DNA from: Pseudomonas morbosilactucae
GTDB taxonomy: Bacteria; Pseudomonadota; Gammaproteobacteria; Pseudomonadales; Pseudomonadaceae
Assembly: GCF_023241715.1 (NCBI RefSeq)
Contig: NZ_JALQCW010000005.1
Span: 95,977 to 159,976 of the forward strand
DNA length: 64,000 nt
Reading direction: 5' to 3'
The position numbers and the translations under genes are program-made. Each line of letters starts with the position of its first letter. Position 1 is the stretch's first letter. Under the pieces are notes generated by a model. The model did no database searches, was not told the DNA's origin, and saw nothing but the letters and a program-made list of their open reading frames with translations. Below are positions 9,169 to 19,250 of the stretch, piece by piece.

Positions 9169-9604
9169 GGGTCACCTCCTTGGGGCTGAACAACCGGTGC
9201 AACCGCTGCGCCAGCCCGATCGCCAGTAATGGCAGGATCCCGGTCAGGCTGCAGTACACCAGGCCGCGAATGGGGTTGTTGGGGAAAAACATCCAGGCAC
9301 TGGCGAGCACCGGCAGCAGGACCAGGCCCAGCTTGAGCTTGAGGTTGGGCACCAGGGCGGCCACGCCGTTGACCAGGATAAACAGAATAAACAGGTAGTA
9401 ACTGCCCAGCCCCAGGGCGATGCCGCGGGAGATCGAGCCGAACAGGTGGCGGTAGATCGGCACGCCGAACAGGTGCGCCAGGTAAAACAGCGCCACCGCC
9501 AGGCCGTGGGCCAGCAAGGCAGTCAGCACGCGGATCAGTGCGTCGTGGGGGCGGCCGGGGGCTGCACTGGCGGCGTGTTGGCCCGGTGATGTGTCACGGG
9601 TCAT
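9161..9604 (-). CDS. Small integral membrane protein, paralogue of its neighbour (copy 2)
   Basis: 147 residues. After a polar N-terminus (MTRDTSPGQHAAS) there are about four hydrophobic segments. It aligns along its whole length with the next gene upstream: both have D-LIR, A-LLAH-LA, GVP-Y--FG-I, VP-LK-KL, FP--PIRG-VY and LLPL-AI in the same order. The two are therefore a tandem duplication that has diverged strongly. The start at 9604 overlaps the upstream stop as ATGA, which argues for translational coupling and for this start. No enzymatic motif is visible. Unknown function; an immunity-type membrane protein is one possibility but no toxin is seen nearby. Confidence 0.72.
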   Translation of the reverse strand: MTRDTSPGQHAASAAPGRPHDALIRVLTALLAHGLAVALFYLAHLFGVPIYRHLFGSISRGIALGLGSYYLFILFILVNGVAALVPNLKLKLGLVLLPVLASAWMFFPNNPIRGLVYCSLTGILPLLAIGLAQRLHRLFSPKEVTHG

Positions 9605-10005
9605 GGCGCGCTGGCTCGGTTGGACCTGGGGCTCAGTCGCTGGTGCATCCAGCGCGACAGGTAGATCGCCGCCAGGGGCAGCAGGGCGACCTCGGCGGTG
9701 TAGACCCAACCGCGAATCGGGTGTTGGGGGAACAGCACGTAAGCCGTCAGCAGCACCAATGGCAGGGTCAGAAACAGTTTGACCTTGAGCACCGGGACGA
9801 TGGCGATCACCAGGTTGACAGCGATAAACAGGCCGAACAGCGTGCGGATCAGCATGCCCATGCCGAATGCCTTGCGGATGGCGCCGAACCACTGCTCGTA
9901 CAGCGGTACGCCATAGATATCGATCAGCAAGAAGGCCACAGCAGCCAGGCTGTGGGCGAGGATCGCGGTGGCCAGGCGGATCAGCTCATCGTACTTGTGC
10001 GTCAT
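9601..10005 (-). CDS. Small integral membrane protein, paralogue of its neighbour (copy 1)
   Basis: 134 residues with about four predicted membrane segments (for example LATAILAHSLAAVAFLLID and LFGLFIAVNLVIAIVPV) and a short basic tail. It is homologous to the following gene; shared landmarks are LIR, GVPLY, VPVLKVKL and FPQHPIRGWVY. The start codon overlaps the stop of a possible 62-residue upstream frame (ATGA), and its own stop overlaps the start of copy 2. The chain of overlaps suggests one transcript running through copy 1, copy 2, the Cys-containing secreted protein and the Sel1-like gene. Function not recognised. Confidence 0.72.
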   Translation of the reverse strand: MTHKYDELIRLATAILAHSLAAVAFLLIDIYGVPLYEQWFGAIRKAFGMGMLIRTLFGLFIAVNLVIAIVPVLKVKLFLTLPLVLLTAYVLFPQHPIRGWVYTAEVALLPLAAIYLSRWMHQRLSPRSNRASAP

Positions 10006-10190
10006 GGCCGGGCGCTCCGCACGGGGCGCTGCCCGTCACGGGCGGATAACAGGGGGGAGGGCATGGGCGCGTCCTTGCTGCCTGAGGTGTGTTCAGTGGC
10101 CCGGTTCCAGAGGTCGGGCAGGTTCAGGCGGCGGATAGTGCCGTAACCGCGAGGGCGAATCCAGAGCGGGGCGTGCAGGTTTTTCAGCAT
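10002..10190 (-). CDS. Doubtful small ORF (62 aa) coupled to the membrane-protein pair
   Basis: An ATG at 10190 opens 62 codons (MLKNLHAPLWIRPRGYG ...) that end in an ATGA overlap with the first membrane-protein gene. That overlap is the only positive sign. There is no clear ribosome site, no signal peptide or membrane segment, and the composition (Arg/Pro/Ser) is close to what random high-GC frames give. It could be a leader peptide, the degraded end of a lost gene, or not a gene at all. Confidence 0.25.
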   Translation of the reverse strand: MLKNLHAPLWIRPRGYGTIRRLNLPDLWNRATEHTSGSKDAPMPSPLLSARDGQRPVRSARP

Positions 10191-10271
10191 CGGGGCGGGT
10201 GAACCAGGGGCGCCTGCGCCGGGGCACCTCAAGGGCGCCCCGGCGTCAGGTGCTTGCCGGGGCGCCGAACC

Positions 10272-11756
10272 TCAGCGGCGAATGGTCCAGGCATCGCCCG
10301 CTGGGGCGCTGCCGTGGTCATACGGCTTGGCCAGCCACATGTACAACAGCCCCAGGCCGATGACGATGGCGGTGCTCAGGACCATGGCGTAGTTGCTGTA
10401 CCAGGCCGCGTCCGGGGTCCGTGGCCAGGCCATGTTGATAATCGCGCCGACGCCATACACCAGCGCTCCCAGGTTCACCGGCCAGCCCCACGCACCGAGG
10501 GTGAACTTGCCGCTGGGCTTCCAGCCTTTGGCGCGGGCGTAGAGCGCCGCGAGGACGATCATCTGGAACGCCAGGTAGATGCCGATGGCGGCAAAGCTGA
10601 CGATGGTCGCCACCGCGTCCTGGAGGAAAAAGCCCAGGGCGATGATCAGGGCCGGCAACACGCCGGAGACGAACAGTGCCGCCACCGGCACCTGGGTGGT
10701 GGGGGAGAGGCGCTTGAGCAAGGCGCTGCCGATGACCATTTCGTCCCGGGCGTAGGAGTACAACAGGCGACTGGCGGCCGCTTGCAGGCTGATGACGCAC
10801 GAGATGAAGGAAATCATCACCACGCCCATCACCAGTTTCGAGCCGAAGCTGCCAAAGGCGTTGTTGAGGATGGTGGTCACCGGGTCTTTGTCGGTGCCGT
10901 CGATCACCGCCTGCATGTCCGGTACGGCGAGAATAAGCGCCAGGCAGGCAAACATCGCCGCGATGCCGCCGATGTAGATGGTCATGCGCATGGCCACCGG
11001 AATCTTCTGGCTGGGGTTGGGGGTTTCTTCGGCCACGTCGCCGCAGGCCTCGAAGCCGTAGTAGAGAAACATGCCCGCCAGGGACGCGGTGAGAAAGGCC
11101 GGCAGGTAGGAACCGTCCACCCGGATATCGAAGGTGTTGAACAGCACGCTGATGGATTGATGGCGCTCGAAGATCAGCAAGTACACGCCAACGATCACTG
11201 CGCCCACCAGTTCGCAGAGGAAGCCGAACATGGCGATGCGTGCCAGGGTCTTGGTACCGCTGAGGTTGACCAGGGTGGCGAATAGGGTCAGCACCAGGGC
11301 TATGACGATGTTGGTGTTGTTGTTCGGCTCAAAACCCAGCATCGCGGCCAGGTAGGGGCCGGCGCCCACCGCCACGGCGGCGATGGTCACGCACAGGGCA
11401 ATGGAATAGATCCAGCCCACCATCCATGCCCAGCGCTTGCCCACCAGGCGTCGAGCCCAAGGATAGACACCGCCGGAAATCGGGAACTGCGAGACCACCT
11501 CGCCGAAGATCAGGCACACCAGCATCTGCCCGCAACCCACCAGCAGGTAGGCCCAGAACATGGGCGGGCCACCGGCGGCCAGGCACAGGCCGAACAGGGT
11601 GTAGACCCCGACCACCGGCGACAGGTAAGTGAAGCCCAGGGCGAAGTTTTCCCACAGGCTCATGCTGCGGTTGAAGTTCGAGCTGTAGCCCAGTTGGCGG
11701 AGCTGTTCGGCATCGCTGTCGGCGACGCCTGGGGTGAGATCGGGTGCTGCACTCAT
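10272..11756 (-). CDS. APC-superfamily amino acid/polyamine permease
   Basis: A 494-residue protein with about twelve hydrophobic segments. The N-terminal part reads LGYSSNFNRSMSLWENFALGFTYLSP, characteristic of the APC family branch that includes GABA, choline and amino acid permeases. SGGVYPWAR and FYYGFEACGDVAEET-type segments (residues about 240-260) also fit. It probably takes up an amino acid or amine by cation symport in the inner membrane. It lies 124 bases downstream of patD in the same direction, at the end of the polyamine-type cluster, so a GABA or putrescine-related substrate is a reasonable inference but not shown by the sequence. Confidence 0.85.
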   Translation of the reverse strand: MSAAPDLTPGVADSDAEQLRQLGYSSNFNRSMSLWENFALGFTYLSPVVGVYTLFGLCLAAGGPPMFWAYLLVGCGQMLVCLIFGEVVSQFPISGGVYPWARRLVGKRWAWMVGWIYSIALCVTIAAVAVGAGPYLAAMLGFEPNNNTNIVIALVLTLFATLVNLSGTKTLARIAMFGFLCELVGAVIVGVYLLIFERHQSISVLFNTFDIRVDGSYLPAFLTASLAGMFLYYGFEACGDVAEETPNPSQKIPVAMRMTIYIGGIAAMFACLALILAVPDMQAVIDGTDKDPVTTILNNAFGSFGSKLVMGVVMISFISCVISLQAAASRLLYSYARDEMVIGSALLKRLSPTTQVPVAALFVSGVLPALIIALGFFLQDAVATIVSFAAIGIYLAFQMIVLAALYARAKGWKPSGKFTLGAWGWPVNLGALVYGVGAIINMAWPRTPDAAWYSNYAMVLSTAIVIGLGLLYMWLAKPYDHGSAPAGDAWTIRR

Positions 11757-11880
11757 GGCGGAGTTCTCCGGGAAATCGGCAGATTTCGGATGGCCGACAC
11801 CGTGGCTGGGCCTTGGCGGCCCAACCCGGATCGGTGGTTATTGTTGTGGTGTTGCCAGCGCCGGTGGACCGGCGAAGGGG

Positions 11881-13305
11881 TCAGTGCTTGAACATCACAT
11901 GGCGCACGCTGGTGTAGTCCTCCAGCCCGTACATGGACATGTCTTTGCCGTAGCCGGAAAGTTTCTGCCCGCCGTGGGGCATTTCGCTGACCAGCATGAA
12001 GTGCGTGTTGACCCAGGTGCAGCCGTATTGCAGGCGCGCGGCCAGGCGATGGGCGCGGCCGACATCGGCGGTCCACACCGAGGAGGCCAGGCCGTAGTCC
12101 GAATCGTTGGCCCAGCCCAGTACCTGGGCTTCATCGGTGAACGGGGTGACCGACACCACCGGGCCGAACACTTCGCGGCGCACGATCTCGTCGTCCTGCT
12201 GGGCATCGGCCAGCACCGTTGGCTCAAAGAAGAAGCCGTCGCCCGGCACCGCCTTGCCGCCGGTGACCAGGCGGATATGGGGCTGGGCGATGGCCCGTTC
12301 GACAAAACCGGCCACGCGGTCGCGGTGCTGGGCGGTGATCAGCGGGCCCAGTTCGGTGGCCGGGTCGTCCTGCAGGCCGTACTGGATGCTGCTGACCGCC
12401 GCGCCGAGTTTCTCGACGAAGCGTTCGTAGATGCCGGCCTGGGCATAGATGCGGCAGGCGGCGGTGCAGTCCTGCCCGGCGTTGTAGAAACCGAAGGTGC
12501 GGATGCCCTCCACGGCGGCGTCGATGTCGGCGTCGTCGAAAATGATCACCGGCGCCTTGCCCCCCAGTTCCATGTGCATGCGCTTCACGCTGTCGGCGGT
12601 GCTGGAAATGATGTGCGAGCCGGTGGCGATGGAGCCGGTCAGGGACACCATGCGCACCTTGGGATGGGTCACCAGCGGCGCGCCGACTGTCGGGCCTCGG
12701 CCGAACACCAGGTTGAGCACGCCGGCAGGGAAGATCCCGGCGGCCAGTTCGGCCAGGCGCAGGGCGGTCAGCGGGGTTTGCTCCGAAGGCTTGAGCACCA
12801 CGGTGTTGCCGGCGGCCAGGGCCGGGGCGATTTTCCAGGCGACCATCATCAACGGGTAGTTCCACGGCGCGATGGAGGCGATCACCCCCACCGGGTCGCG
12901 GCGGATCATCGAGGTGTGGCCCGGCAGGTATTCGCCCCCGGCCGAACCGCTCATGCAGCGGCTGGCGCCGGCGAAGAAGCGGAACACATCGGCAATCGCC
13001 GGGATTTCATCGTTGAGGGCGGCGCTCAGGGGTTTGCCGCAGTTGTCCGATTCCAGCTTGGCCAGCTCGGCGCCGTGGCTTTCGATGGCGTCGGCGAGTT
13101 TCAACAGCAGCAGGGCGCGGTCTTTCGGCGGGGTCTGGGACCAGCTGTCGAAAGCGCTGTCGGCGGCGCGTACAGCGGCATCCACCTGGGCTTCGCTGGC
13201 TTCGTTGATCTCCACCAGGACCTGGCCCAGGGACGGGTTGAGCACTGCCTGGGCCGGGCCTTCGCCGGCAACCAGTTGGCCATTGATCAGCAACTTGGTT
13301 TGCAT
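11881..13305 (-). CDS. patD: Gamma-aminobutyraldehyde dehydrogenase
   Basis: 474 residues, the same length as E. coli PatD (YdcW). It is an NAD-dependent aldehyde dehydrogenase: [23 protein letters not shown] for the cofactor, [15 protein letters not shown] with the general-base Glu, and GQDCTAACR with the catalytic cysteine near residue 280. It oxidises 4-aminobutanal from putrescine to GABA. I place the start at 13305 (MQTKLLING) because AGAGGAG is seven bases upstream; the ATG two codons earlier abuts that site. Its position directly after ydcSTUV copies the E. coli operon order, which supports the substrate. A REP-like palindrome separates it from ydcV. Confidence 0.9.
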   Translation of the reverse strand: MQTKLLINGQLVAGEGPAQAVLNPSLGQVLVEINEASEAQVDAAVRAADSAFDSWSQTPPKDRALLLLKLADAIESHGAELAKLESDNCGKPLSAALNDEIPAIADVFRFFAGASRCMSGSAGGEYLPGHTSMIRRDPVGVIASIAPWNYPLMMVAWKIAPALAAGNTVVLKPSEQTPLTALRLAELAAGIFPAGVLNLVFGRGPTVGAPLVTHPKVRMVSLTGSIATGSHIISSTADSVKRMHMELGGKAPVIIFDDADIDAAVEGIRTFGFYNAGQDCTAACRIYAQAGIYERFVEKLGAAVSSIQYGLQDDPATELGPLITAQHRDRVAGFVERAIAQPHIRLVTGGKAVPGDGFFFEPTVLADAQQDDEIVRREVFGPVVSVTPFTDEAQVLGWANDSDYGLASSVWTADVGRAHRLAARLQYGCTWVNTHFMLVSEMPHGGQKLSGYGKDMSMYGLEDYTSVRHVMFKH

Positions 13306-13333
13306 GGTCATCTCCTCTCTTGATGCGATCGTT

Positions 13334-13375
13334 AGGAGCCGGCGTCGAAGACGCATGGCCGGCCAGCCGGCTCCT
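13334..13375. repeat. REP-type inverted repeat between ydcV and patD
   Basis: AGGAGCCGGC (13334-13343) and GCCGGCTCCT (13366-13375) form a perfect ten-base inverted repeat, carrying the same GGAGCCGGC core as other REP copies in the window. It lies inside an apparent operon and may adjust the relative expression of the genes on either side. Confidence 0.65.
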
Positions 13376-13386
13376 GGAAGGTTGGG

Positions 13387-14214
13387 TTATTTGCCGCCGC
13401 TGCCGGCGACGCTTTCGCCGCCACGGGTCAGGTAATAGGCGCCGAGGATCGGCAGCATGGTCACCAGCATCACCAGCATGGCCACCACGTTGGTCACCGG
13501 TACGTCCCGCGGCCGGCTGAGTTGGTTGAGCAGCCACAGCGGCAGGGTGCGTTCATGGCCGGCGGTGAAGGTGGTGACGATGATTTCGTCGAACGACAAG
13601 GCGAACGCCAGCATGCCGCCGGCCAGCAGGGCCGAGCCGAGATTGGGCAGGACGATGTAGCGGAAGGTCTGCCAGCCGTCGGCGCCCAGGTCCATGGACG
13701 CCTCGATCAGGCTGTGGGAGGTGCGCCGCAGCCGGGCGATCACGTTGTTGTAGACGATCACCACGCAGAAGGTGGCGTGGCCGACGATGATGGTGAACAT
13801 CCCAGGCTCGATGCCCAGGGTCTTGAAAGTCGCCAGCAGGGCGATGCCGGTGATGATCCCGGGCAGGGCAATGGGCAGGATCAGCATCAGCGAGATGCCC
13901 TGTTTGCCGAAGAACTCCCGGCGGTACAGCGCCGCCGAGGCCAGGGTGCCGAGGACCATGGCGATCAGGGTGGCGATGGCGGCGATCTGCGCCGACAGCT
14001 TGATGGCTTCCAACACGTCGGGCCGGGAGAAGGCCACGCTGATCCACTTCAGGGTGAAACCCTGGGGCGGAAAGCTGAACGCCGCGTCTTCGGTGTTGAA
14101 GGCGTAGAGGAAGATGATCAGGATCGGGAAGTGCAGGAACACCAGCCCGCCCCAGGCCGCGACCCGCAGGCCGAGGGAGGCTTTGTCGCCATGCTGTGTC
14201 GAGTTAGAGCGCAT
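13387..14214 (-). CDS. ydcV: Putative polyamine ABC transporter permease YdcV
   Basis: 275 residues with six predicted membrane segments, of the PotC/YdcV class. The cytoplasmic loop carries the EAA-type motif ([23 protein letters not shown]) that docks the ATPase. Its start overlaps the end of ydcU by 11 bases, and it is followed by patD. Known relatives import putrescine or spermidine across the inner membrane with a partner permease. Order and length match the E. coli ydcSTUV set; the actual substrate here is inferred. Confidence 0.88.
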   Translation of the reverse strand: MRSNSTQHGDKASLGLRVAAWGGLVFLHFPILIIFLYAFNTEDAAFSFPPQGFTLKWISVAFSRPDVLEAIKLSAQIAAIATLIAMVLGTLASAALYRREFFGKQGISLMLILPIALPGIITGIALLATFKTLGIEPGMFTIIVGHATFCVVIVYNNVIARLRRTSHSLIEASMDLGADGWQTFRYIVLPNLGSALLAGGMLAFALSFDEIIVTTFTAGHERTLPLWLLNQLSRPRDVPVTNVVAMLVMLVTMLPILGAYYLTRGGESVAGSGGK

Positions 14215-15151
14215 CGAAGGCCCCCAGGCGTTTGACGATGGACAGGTAAATGGCGATCAGCACGATGGGCACCAGGGTGAAGGCGGCGGCCATGGGCATG
14301 TTGCCGATCGCCCCTTGCTGGGCGTAGACCATGCTGCCGATGAAGTAGCCGGGCGGGCCCACCAGTTGCGGGACGATGAAGTCCCCCAGGGTCAGGGAGA
14401 AGGTGAAGATCGAACCGGCGGCGATCCCCGGGATCGACAGCGGCAGGATCACTTGCATAAAGGTCTGGCGCGGCGTGGCCCCCAGGTCCGCCGAGGCCTG
14501 GAGCAGGGACGGCGGCAGGCGTTCCAGGGCCGCCTGGATCGGCAGGATCATGAACGGCAGCCAGATGTAGACGAACACCAGGAAGCGCCCCAGGTGCGAG
14601 GTCGACAAGGTGCTGCCACCCACCCCGGGAATGCCCAGGATCAGTTGCAGCAGCGGTTCCAGCCCCAGGTGCTGGACGAACCACTGGGCCACGCCGCCCT
14701 TGGCCAGCAGCAGGGTCCAGGCATAGGCCTTGACGATGTAGCTGGCCCACATTGGCATCATCACCGCGATGTAGAAAAACGCCTTGGTCTTGCCGCTGGT
14801 GTAGCGCGCCATGTAGTAGGCGATGGGGAAGGCCAGCACCGCGCTGGCGATGGACACCGCCACGGCCATGCCCAGGGTGCGCAGGATGATGTCGAAGTTG
14901 GCCGGTTGGAACAGCGCGGCGAAGTTGCCCAGGGTCAGGTCCGGGGTGACCGCCATGGTGAAGTCGTCGAAGGTGTAGAAGCCTTGCCACAGCAGGGCCA
15001 GCAAGGAGCCCAGGTAGATCGCGCCAAACCAGATCAGCGGCGGCACCAGCAACAGCGCCAGGTACAGGTTGGGGCGGCGGTACAGCAGGTTGGCGAAGCG
15101 CCGCAGCGTTGAGCTGTCGGCCTTGCCTTGAGTCAGGGGCAGGCTGTTCAT
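14204..15151 (-). CDS. ydcU: Putative polyamine ABC transporter permease YdcU
   Basis: 315 residues, PotB/YdcU class. A cytoplasmic N-terminus of about 30 residues is followed by six hydrophobic segments (the first is [20 protein letters not shown]). The EAA-type loop reads [22 protein letters not shown] near residue 230. It pairs with YdcV to form the membrane channel. The start lies one base after the ydcT stop and its end overlaps ydcV, so the three are co-translated. Confidence 0.88.
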   Translation of the reverse strand: MNSLPLTQGKADSSTLRRFANLLYRRPNLYLALLLVPPLIWFGAIYLGSLLALLWQGFYTFDDFTMAVTPDLTLGNFAALFQPANFDIILRTLGMAVAVSIASAVLAFPIAYYMARYTSGKTKAFFYIAVMMPMWASYIVKAYAWTLLLAKGGVAQWFVQHLGLEPLLQLILGIPGVGGSTLSTSHLGRFLVFVYIWLPFMILPIQAALERLPPSLLQASADLGATPRQTFMQVILPLSIPGIAAGSIFTFSLTLGDFIVPQLVGPPGYFIGSMVYAQQGAIGNMPMAAAFTLVPIVLIAIYLSIVKRLGAFDAL

Positions 15152-15152
15152 G

Positions 15153-16190
<1,038 letters not shown>

Positions 16191-16279
16191 GGTGCGGTGC
16201 TCCGAAAGGGCAGGGCCTATCGCAGGCGGTGCCTGAAACGCTGAAATGAATGATCGGTCCCGCGCTCTGCGTGGGCAGG

Positions 16280-16355
16280 CCTCAGCGGACGCCAGGCGCC
16301 GGCTGAGGTCGGTGGGGCATCACGAACCGCGTTCCCAGGTGCCGGTGGGAACGCG
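16280..16355. other. Two mRNA hairpins between ydcS and ydcT
   Basis: Directly after the ydcS stop, CGCGTTCCCA (16328-16337) and TGGGAACGCG (16346-16355) form a perfect ten-base stem with an eight-base loop. Further on, CCTCAGC (16280-16286) pairs with GCTGAGG (16302-16308). Neither has a T-run, so they look like attenuating or 3'-stabilising structures rather than full terminators. This is common between a binding-protein gene and its permease genes. Confidence 0.6.
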
Positions 16356-16365
16356 CGAAGGTGTA

Positions 16366-17517
16366 CTAGCGGCCGCCCATGATCGCGATGTAGTCCTGGG
16401 TCCAGCGGCTGTAAGGGACGAACTTGCCGCCCTCGGCCTGCGGGGTTTTCCAGAAGGCGATCTTCTCGAACTGGTCGAAACCGTTGGTCTTGCACCCTTC
16501 GGCCCCCAGCAACTCGCTGCCGGTGCAGGCCGCCGGGACCGCGGGCAACGAACCGAACCAGGCCGCCACATCGCCCTGGACCTTGGGTTGCAGCGACCAG
16601 TCCATCCACTTGTAGGCGCAGTTCGGGTGCTTGGCCTCGGCGTGCAACATGGTGGTGTCGGCCCAGCCGGTCACGCCCTCCTTGGGAATGGTCGAGGCCA
16701 CGGGCTGCTTGTCGGCCTGCAGGCCGTTGACCATGTAGCCCCAGGTGCTGGAGGCGGCCACGCCTTCGTTCTTGAAGTCGCTCATCTGCACCGTTGCGTC
16801 GTGCCAGTAACGGTGGATCAGCGGCTGCTGGGCGCGCAACAGGTCGAGCACGGCCTTGTACTGCGCTTCGGTCAGTTCGTAGGGGTTCTTGATCCCCAGT
16901 TCAGGCTGTTTGGCCTTGAGGTACAGCGCCGCGTCGGCGATGTAGATCGGCCCGTCGTAGGCCTGGACCCGGCCCTTGTTGGGCTTGCCGTCCGGCAGGT
17001 TCTGCGCCTCGAAGACCACGCCCCAGCTGGTGGGCGCCTCTTTGAACACGTTGGTGTTGTACATCAGCACGTTGGGGCCCCACTGGTAGGGCGTGCCGTA
17101 CACCTGTTTGTTGACCACGTACCAAGGCCCGTCCTTGAGCCGCGGGTCGATGCTTTTCCAGTTGGGGATCAGGTCGGTGTTGATCGGCTGCACGCGCTTG
17201 CCGACGATCAGCCGCAGCGACGCGTCGCCGGACGCGGTGACCAGGTCGTAGCCACCCTTGGCCATCAGGCTGACCATTTCGTCGGACGTGGCGGCGGTCT
17301 TGACGTTGACCTTGCACCCGGTTTCCTTCTCGAAGCCGGTGACCCAGTCGTAACTCTTGTCGCTCTCGCCGCGTTCGATGTAGCCGGGCCAGGCGACGAT
17401 ATCCAACTGGCCTTCACCCGCGCCCACGGCTTTCAACGGTTCGGCGGCCTGCAGGCTGGCGCTGGCCAGCAGGGCGGTGGTAAGAGCACTGAGCATTGCA
17501 GTCTTGTGCGCGGACAT
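16366..17517 (-). CDS. ydcS: Putative polyamine ABC transporter substrate-binding protein YdcS
   Basis: 383 residues, the size of E. coli YdcS (381). A Sec signal peptide (MSAHKTAMLSALTTALLASA) ends near LQAAEP. The mature protein is a PotD/YdcS-type periplasmic binding protein (LDIVAWPGYIERGESD, GYDLVTASGD, PNVLMYNT, STWGYMVNGLQ). In E. coli YdcS has also been linked to polyhydroxybutyrate metabolism. I chose the start at 17517 because AGAGGGAA lies just upstream and the signal peptide begins there; a longer in-frame N-terminus would have no signal character. It is the first gene of the ydcSTUV-patD unit. Confidence 0.9.
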   Translation of the reverse strand: MSAHKTAMLSALTTALLASASLQAAEPLKAVGAGEGQLDIVAWPGYIERGESDKSYDWVTGFEKETGCKVNVKTAATSDEMVSLMAKGGYDLVTASGDASLRLIVGKRVQPINTDLIPNWKSIDPRLKDGPWYVVNKQVYGTPYQWGPNVLMYNTNVFKEAPTSWGVVFEAQNLPDGKPNKGRVQAYDGPIYIADAALYLKAKQPELGIKNPYELTEAQYKAVLDLLRAQQPLIHRYWHDATVQMSDFKNEGVAASSTWGYMVNGLQADKQPVASTIPKEGVTGWADTTMLHAEAKHPNCAYKWMDWSLQPKVQGDVAAWFGSLPAVPAACTGSELLGAEGCKTNGFDQFEKIAFWKTPQAEGGKFVPYSRWTQDYIAIMGGR

Positions 17518-17576
17518 CGGGGTTCCCTCTACTTTAATTATGGTCGGGGCAGTTGGAGCAAAAGCGGTGTGGCTAG

Positions 17577-17652
17577 TTGTTATTGGGGCGAGCTGCACGT
17601 TGCAAGCGGCAAGCTTCAAGGCGGTACGGCCGTTCCTTGTAGCTTGCAGCTT
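17577..17652. repeat. Palindromic repeat of the AGCTGCAAGC / GCTTGTAGCTT type (copy 1)
   Basis: GAGCTGC...TTGCAAGCGGCAAGCTT on the left is answered by CTTGTAGCTTGCAGCTTAGCGCT on the right, an imperfect inverted repeat. The same words occur at 57563-57625 and in part at 62960-62995, so this is a dispersed element distinct from the GGAGCCGGC-type REPs. Confidence 0.6.
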
Positions 17653-17657
17653 AGCGC

Positions 17658-19145
17658 TCAAAACGCCGCGCCATGGCGCGCCATCACATGCCTCACCACG
17701 CTGTAATCCTGCAGTGAGTCGCTGGACAGGTCTTTGCCGTAGCCGGAGCGTTTCAGGCCGCCGTGGGGCATTTCACTGGCGAGCATGAAATGGCTGTTGA
17801 TCCAGGTGCAGCCGTATTGCAGGCGCGCGGCCACTTGCATGGCCTTGTCCAGGTTCTGGGTCCAGACCGAGGAGGCCAGGCCGTATTCCGAGTCGTTGGC
17901 CCAGTCCACCGCCTGCTCCAATTCGTCGAAGCGGGTCACGGTGACCACGGGGCCAAAGACTTCGCGCTGGACGATTTCATCGTTCTGTCGGCAGCCGGCG
18001 AGCAGGGTCGGCTGGTAATAAAAGCCGGCGCCGGAATGCACGGCGGCGCCGGTGATGCGTTCGATATGGGGCTGGCCCAAGGCGCGTTCGACAAAGCTGG
18101 CCACGCGGTCGCGCTGGCGGGTGCTGATCAGCGGGCCGATCTCGTTGTCGCTGTCGCGCTTGCTGGCAAAGCGCAAGCTGCTGACCGCTGCGCCCAGTTC
18201 CGCCACCAGGCGATCGTGAATGCCCGCCTGGGCATAGACCCGGCAGGCGGCGGTGCAGTCCTGGCCGGCGTTGTAGTAACCGTAGCTGCGTACGCCGTCG
18301 ATCACCGCTTCAAGGTCGGCGTCGTTGCAGACGATCACCGGGGCCTTGCCGCCCAGTTCCAGGTGGGTGCGCTTCAAGGTCTTGGCGGCGGCCTGGAGGA
18401 TTTTCTGCCCAGTGACGATGTCCCCGGTCAGGGACACCATGCGCACTTTCGGGTGGCTGACCAAATGGCTGCCCACACCTTCGCCCCCGCCGCAGAGAAT
18501 ATTGATCACTCCGCGGGGCAGCAGTTGGGCGAGGGTCGGCGCCAGGGCCAGGATCGACAGGGGGGTGTGTTCCGAGGGTTTGAACACCAGGGTGTTGCCG
18601 GCGGCCAGGGCCGGGGCGATCTTCCACGCCGCCATCATGATCGGGTAGTTCCAGGGCGCGATGGAGGCGACCACGCCGATCGGGTCGCGGCGCACCATGC
18701 TGGTATAGCCCGGCAGGTATTCGCCGGCCAATTGCCCGGTCTGGCAGCGCACGGCGCCGGCGAAGAAGCGGAACACATCGACCGTGGCGTTCAAGTCGTC
18801 CTGACGGGCCAGGTGCAGGGGTTTGCCGCAGTTCAAGGATTCCAGGCGCGCCAGCTGGTCGGCCTGTTTTTCCACGGCGTCGGCGATGGCCAGGAGGATG
18901 TTCGAACGTTGTTGCGGCGTGGTCCGCGACCAGCCGGCAAAGGCCCGGTGGGCGGCGAGGATCGCGCTTTCCACTTGCTCGGTGCTGGCCTCGGCGATCT
19001 GCGTCAAGACTTCGCCAGTGGCCGGGTTGAGGATGGGTTCGACCGCGCCCTGGCCAGCGACCAGTTCACCATCGATCAACAGCGCAGTGAACAAAGGGGG
19101 GTGGGCGCCGGCCATTGTGCGGGTTCTCTTTGCGGATGGGGCCAT
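17658..19145 (-). CDS. PatD-like aldehyde dehydrogenase (second copy)
   Basis: 495 residues, clearly paralogous to the patD product at 11.9-13.3 kb. They share [48 protein letters not shown] and [15 protein letters not shown]. The catalytic cysteine is near residue 297. A short extension ([13 protein letters not shown]) precedes the usual N-terminus. The start at 19145 follows CAGGGAAC at normal spacing. It stands between a LysR gene and ydcS in one direction, so it is probably part of the same polyamine-type pathway. It may act on 4-aminobutanal, 3-aminopropanal or a related aminoaldehyde; the exact substrate cannot be read from the sequence. Confidence 0.88.
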   Translation of the reverse strand: MAPSAKRTRTMAGAHPPLFTALLIDGELVAGQGAVEPILNPATGEVLTQIAEASTEQVESAILAAHRAFAGWSRTTPQQRSNILLAIADAVEKQADQLARLESLNCGKPLHLARQDDLNATVDVFRFFAGAVRCQTGQLAGEYLPGYTSMVRRDPIGVVASIAPWNYPIMMAAWKIAPALAAGNTLVFKPSEHTPLSILALAPTLAQLLPRGVINILCGGGEGVGSHLVSHPKVRMVSLTGDIVTGQKILQAAAKTLKRTHLELGGKAPVIVCNDADLEAVIDGVRSYGYYNAGQDCTAACRVYAQAGIHDRLVAELGAAVSSLRFASKRDSDNEIGPLISTRQRDRVASFVERALGQPHIERITGAAVHSGAGFYYQPTLLAGCRQNDEIVQREVFGPVVTVTRFDELEQAVDWANDSEYGLASSVWTQNLDKAMQVAARLQYGCTWINSHFMLASEMPHGGLKRSGYGKDLSSDSLQDYSVVRHVMARHGAAF

Positions 19146-19221
19146 GGGGGTTCCCTGGGCTGGGGACCGGGCCTGCTCTATCAGGAATGCACAGAGACTA
19201 GTAGCGCGGCCGGTGGTCGAC

Positions 19222-19235
19222 AAATACTAAATACT
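19222..19235. promoter_or_regulatory. Direct repeat AAATACT x2 upstream of the aldehyde dehydrogenase gene
   Basis: Two perfect, adjacent seven-base repeats lie in the 105-base gap between the LysR stop and the aldehyde dehydrogenase start. Position and AT-richness make this a candidate regulator site or promoter element, but no classical LysR T-N11-A palindrome is clear. Confidence 0.3.
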
Positions 19236-19250
19236 GAATGCGGCGTTCGA

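Noticed and set aside
10217..10245. Hairpin CGCCGGGGC / GCCCCGGCG considered as a terminator of the APC permease gene
   Set aside because: The stem is good but the loop is 11 bases and no T-run follows on the minus strand. Read-through into the small membrane-protein genes remains possible.
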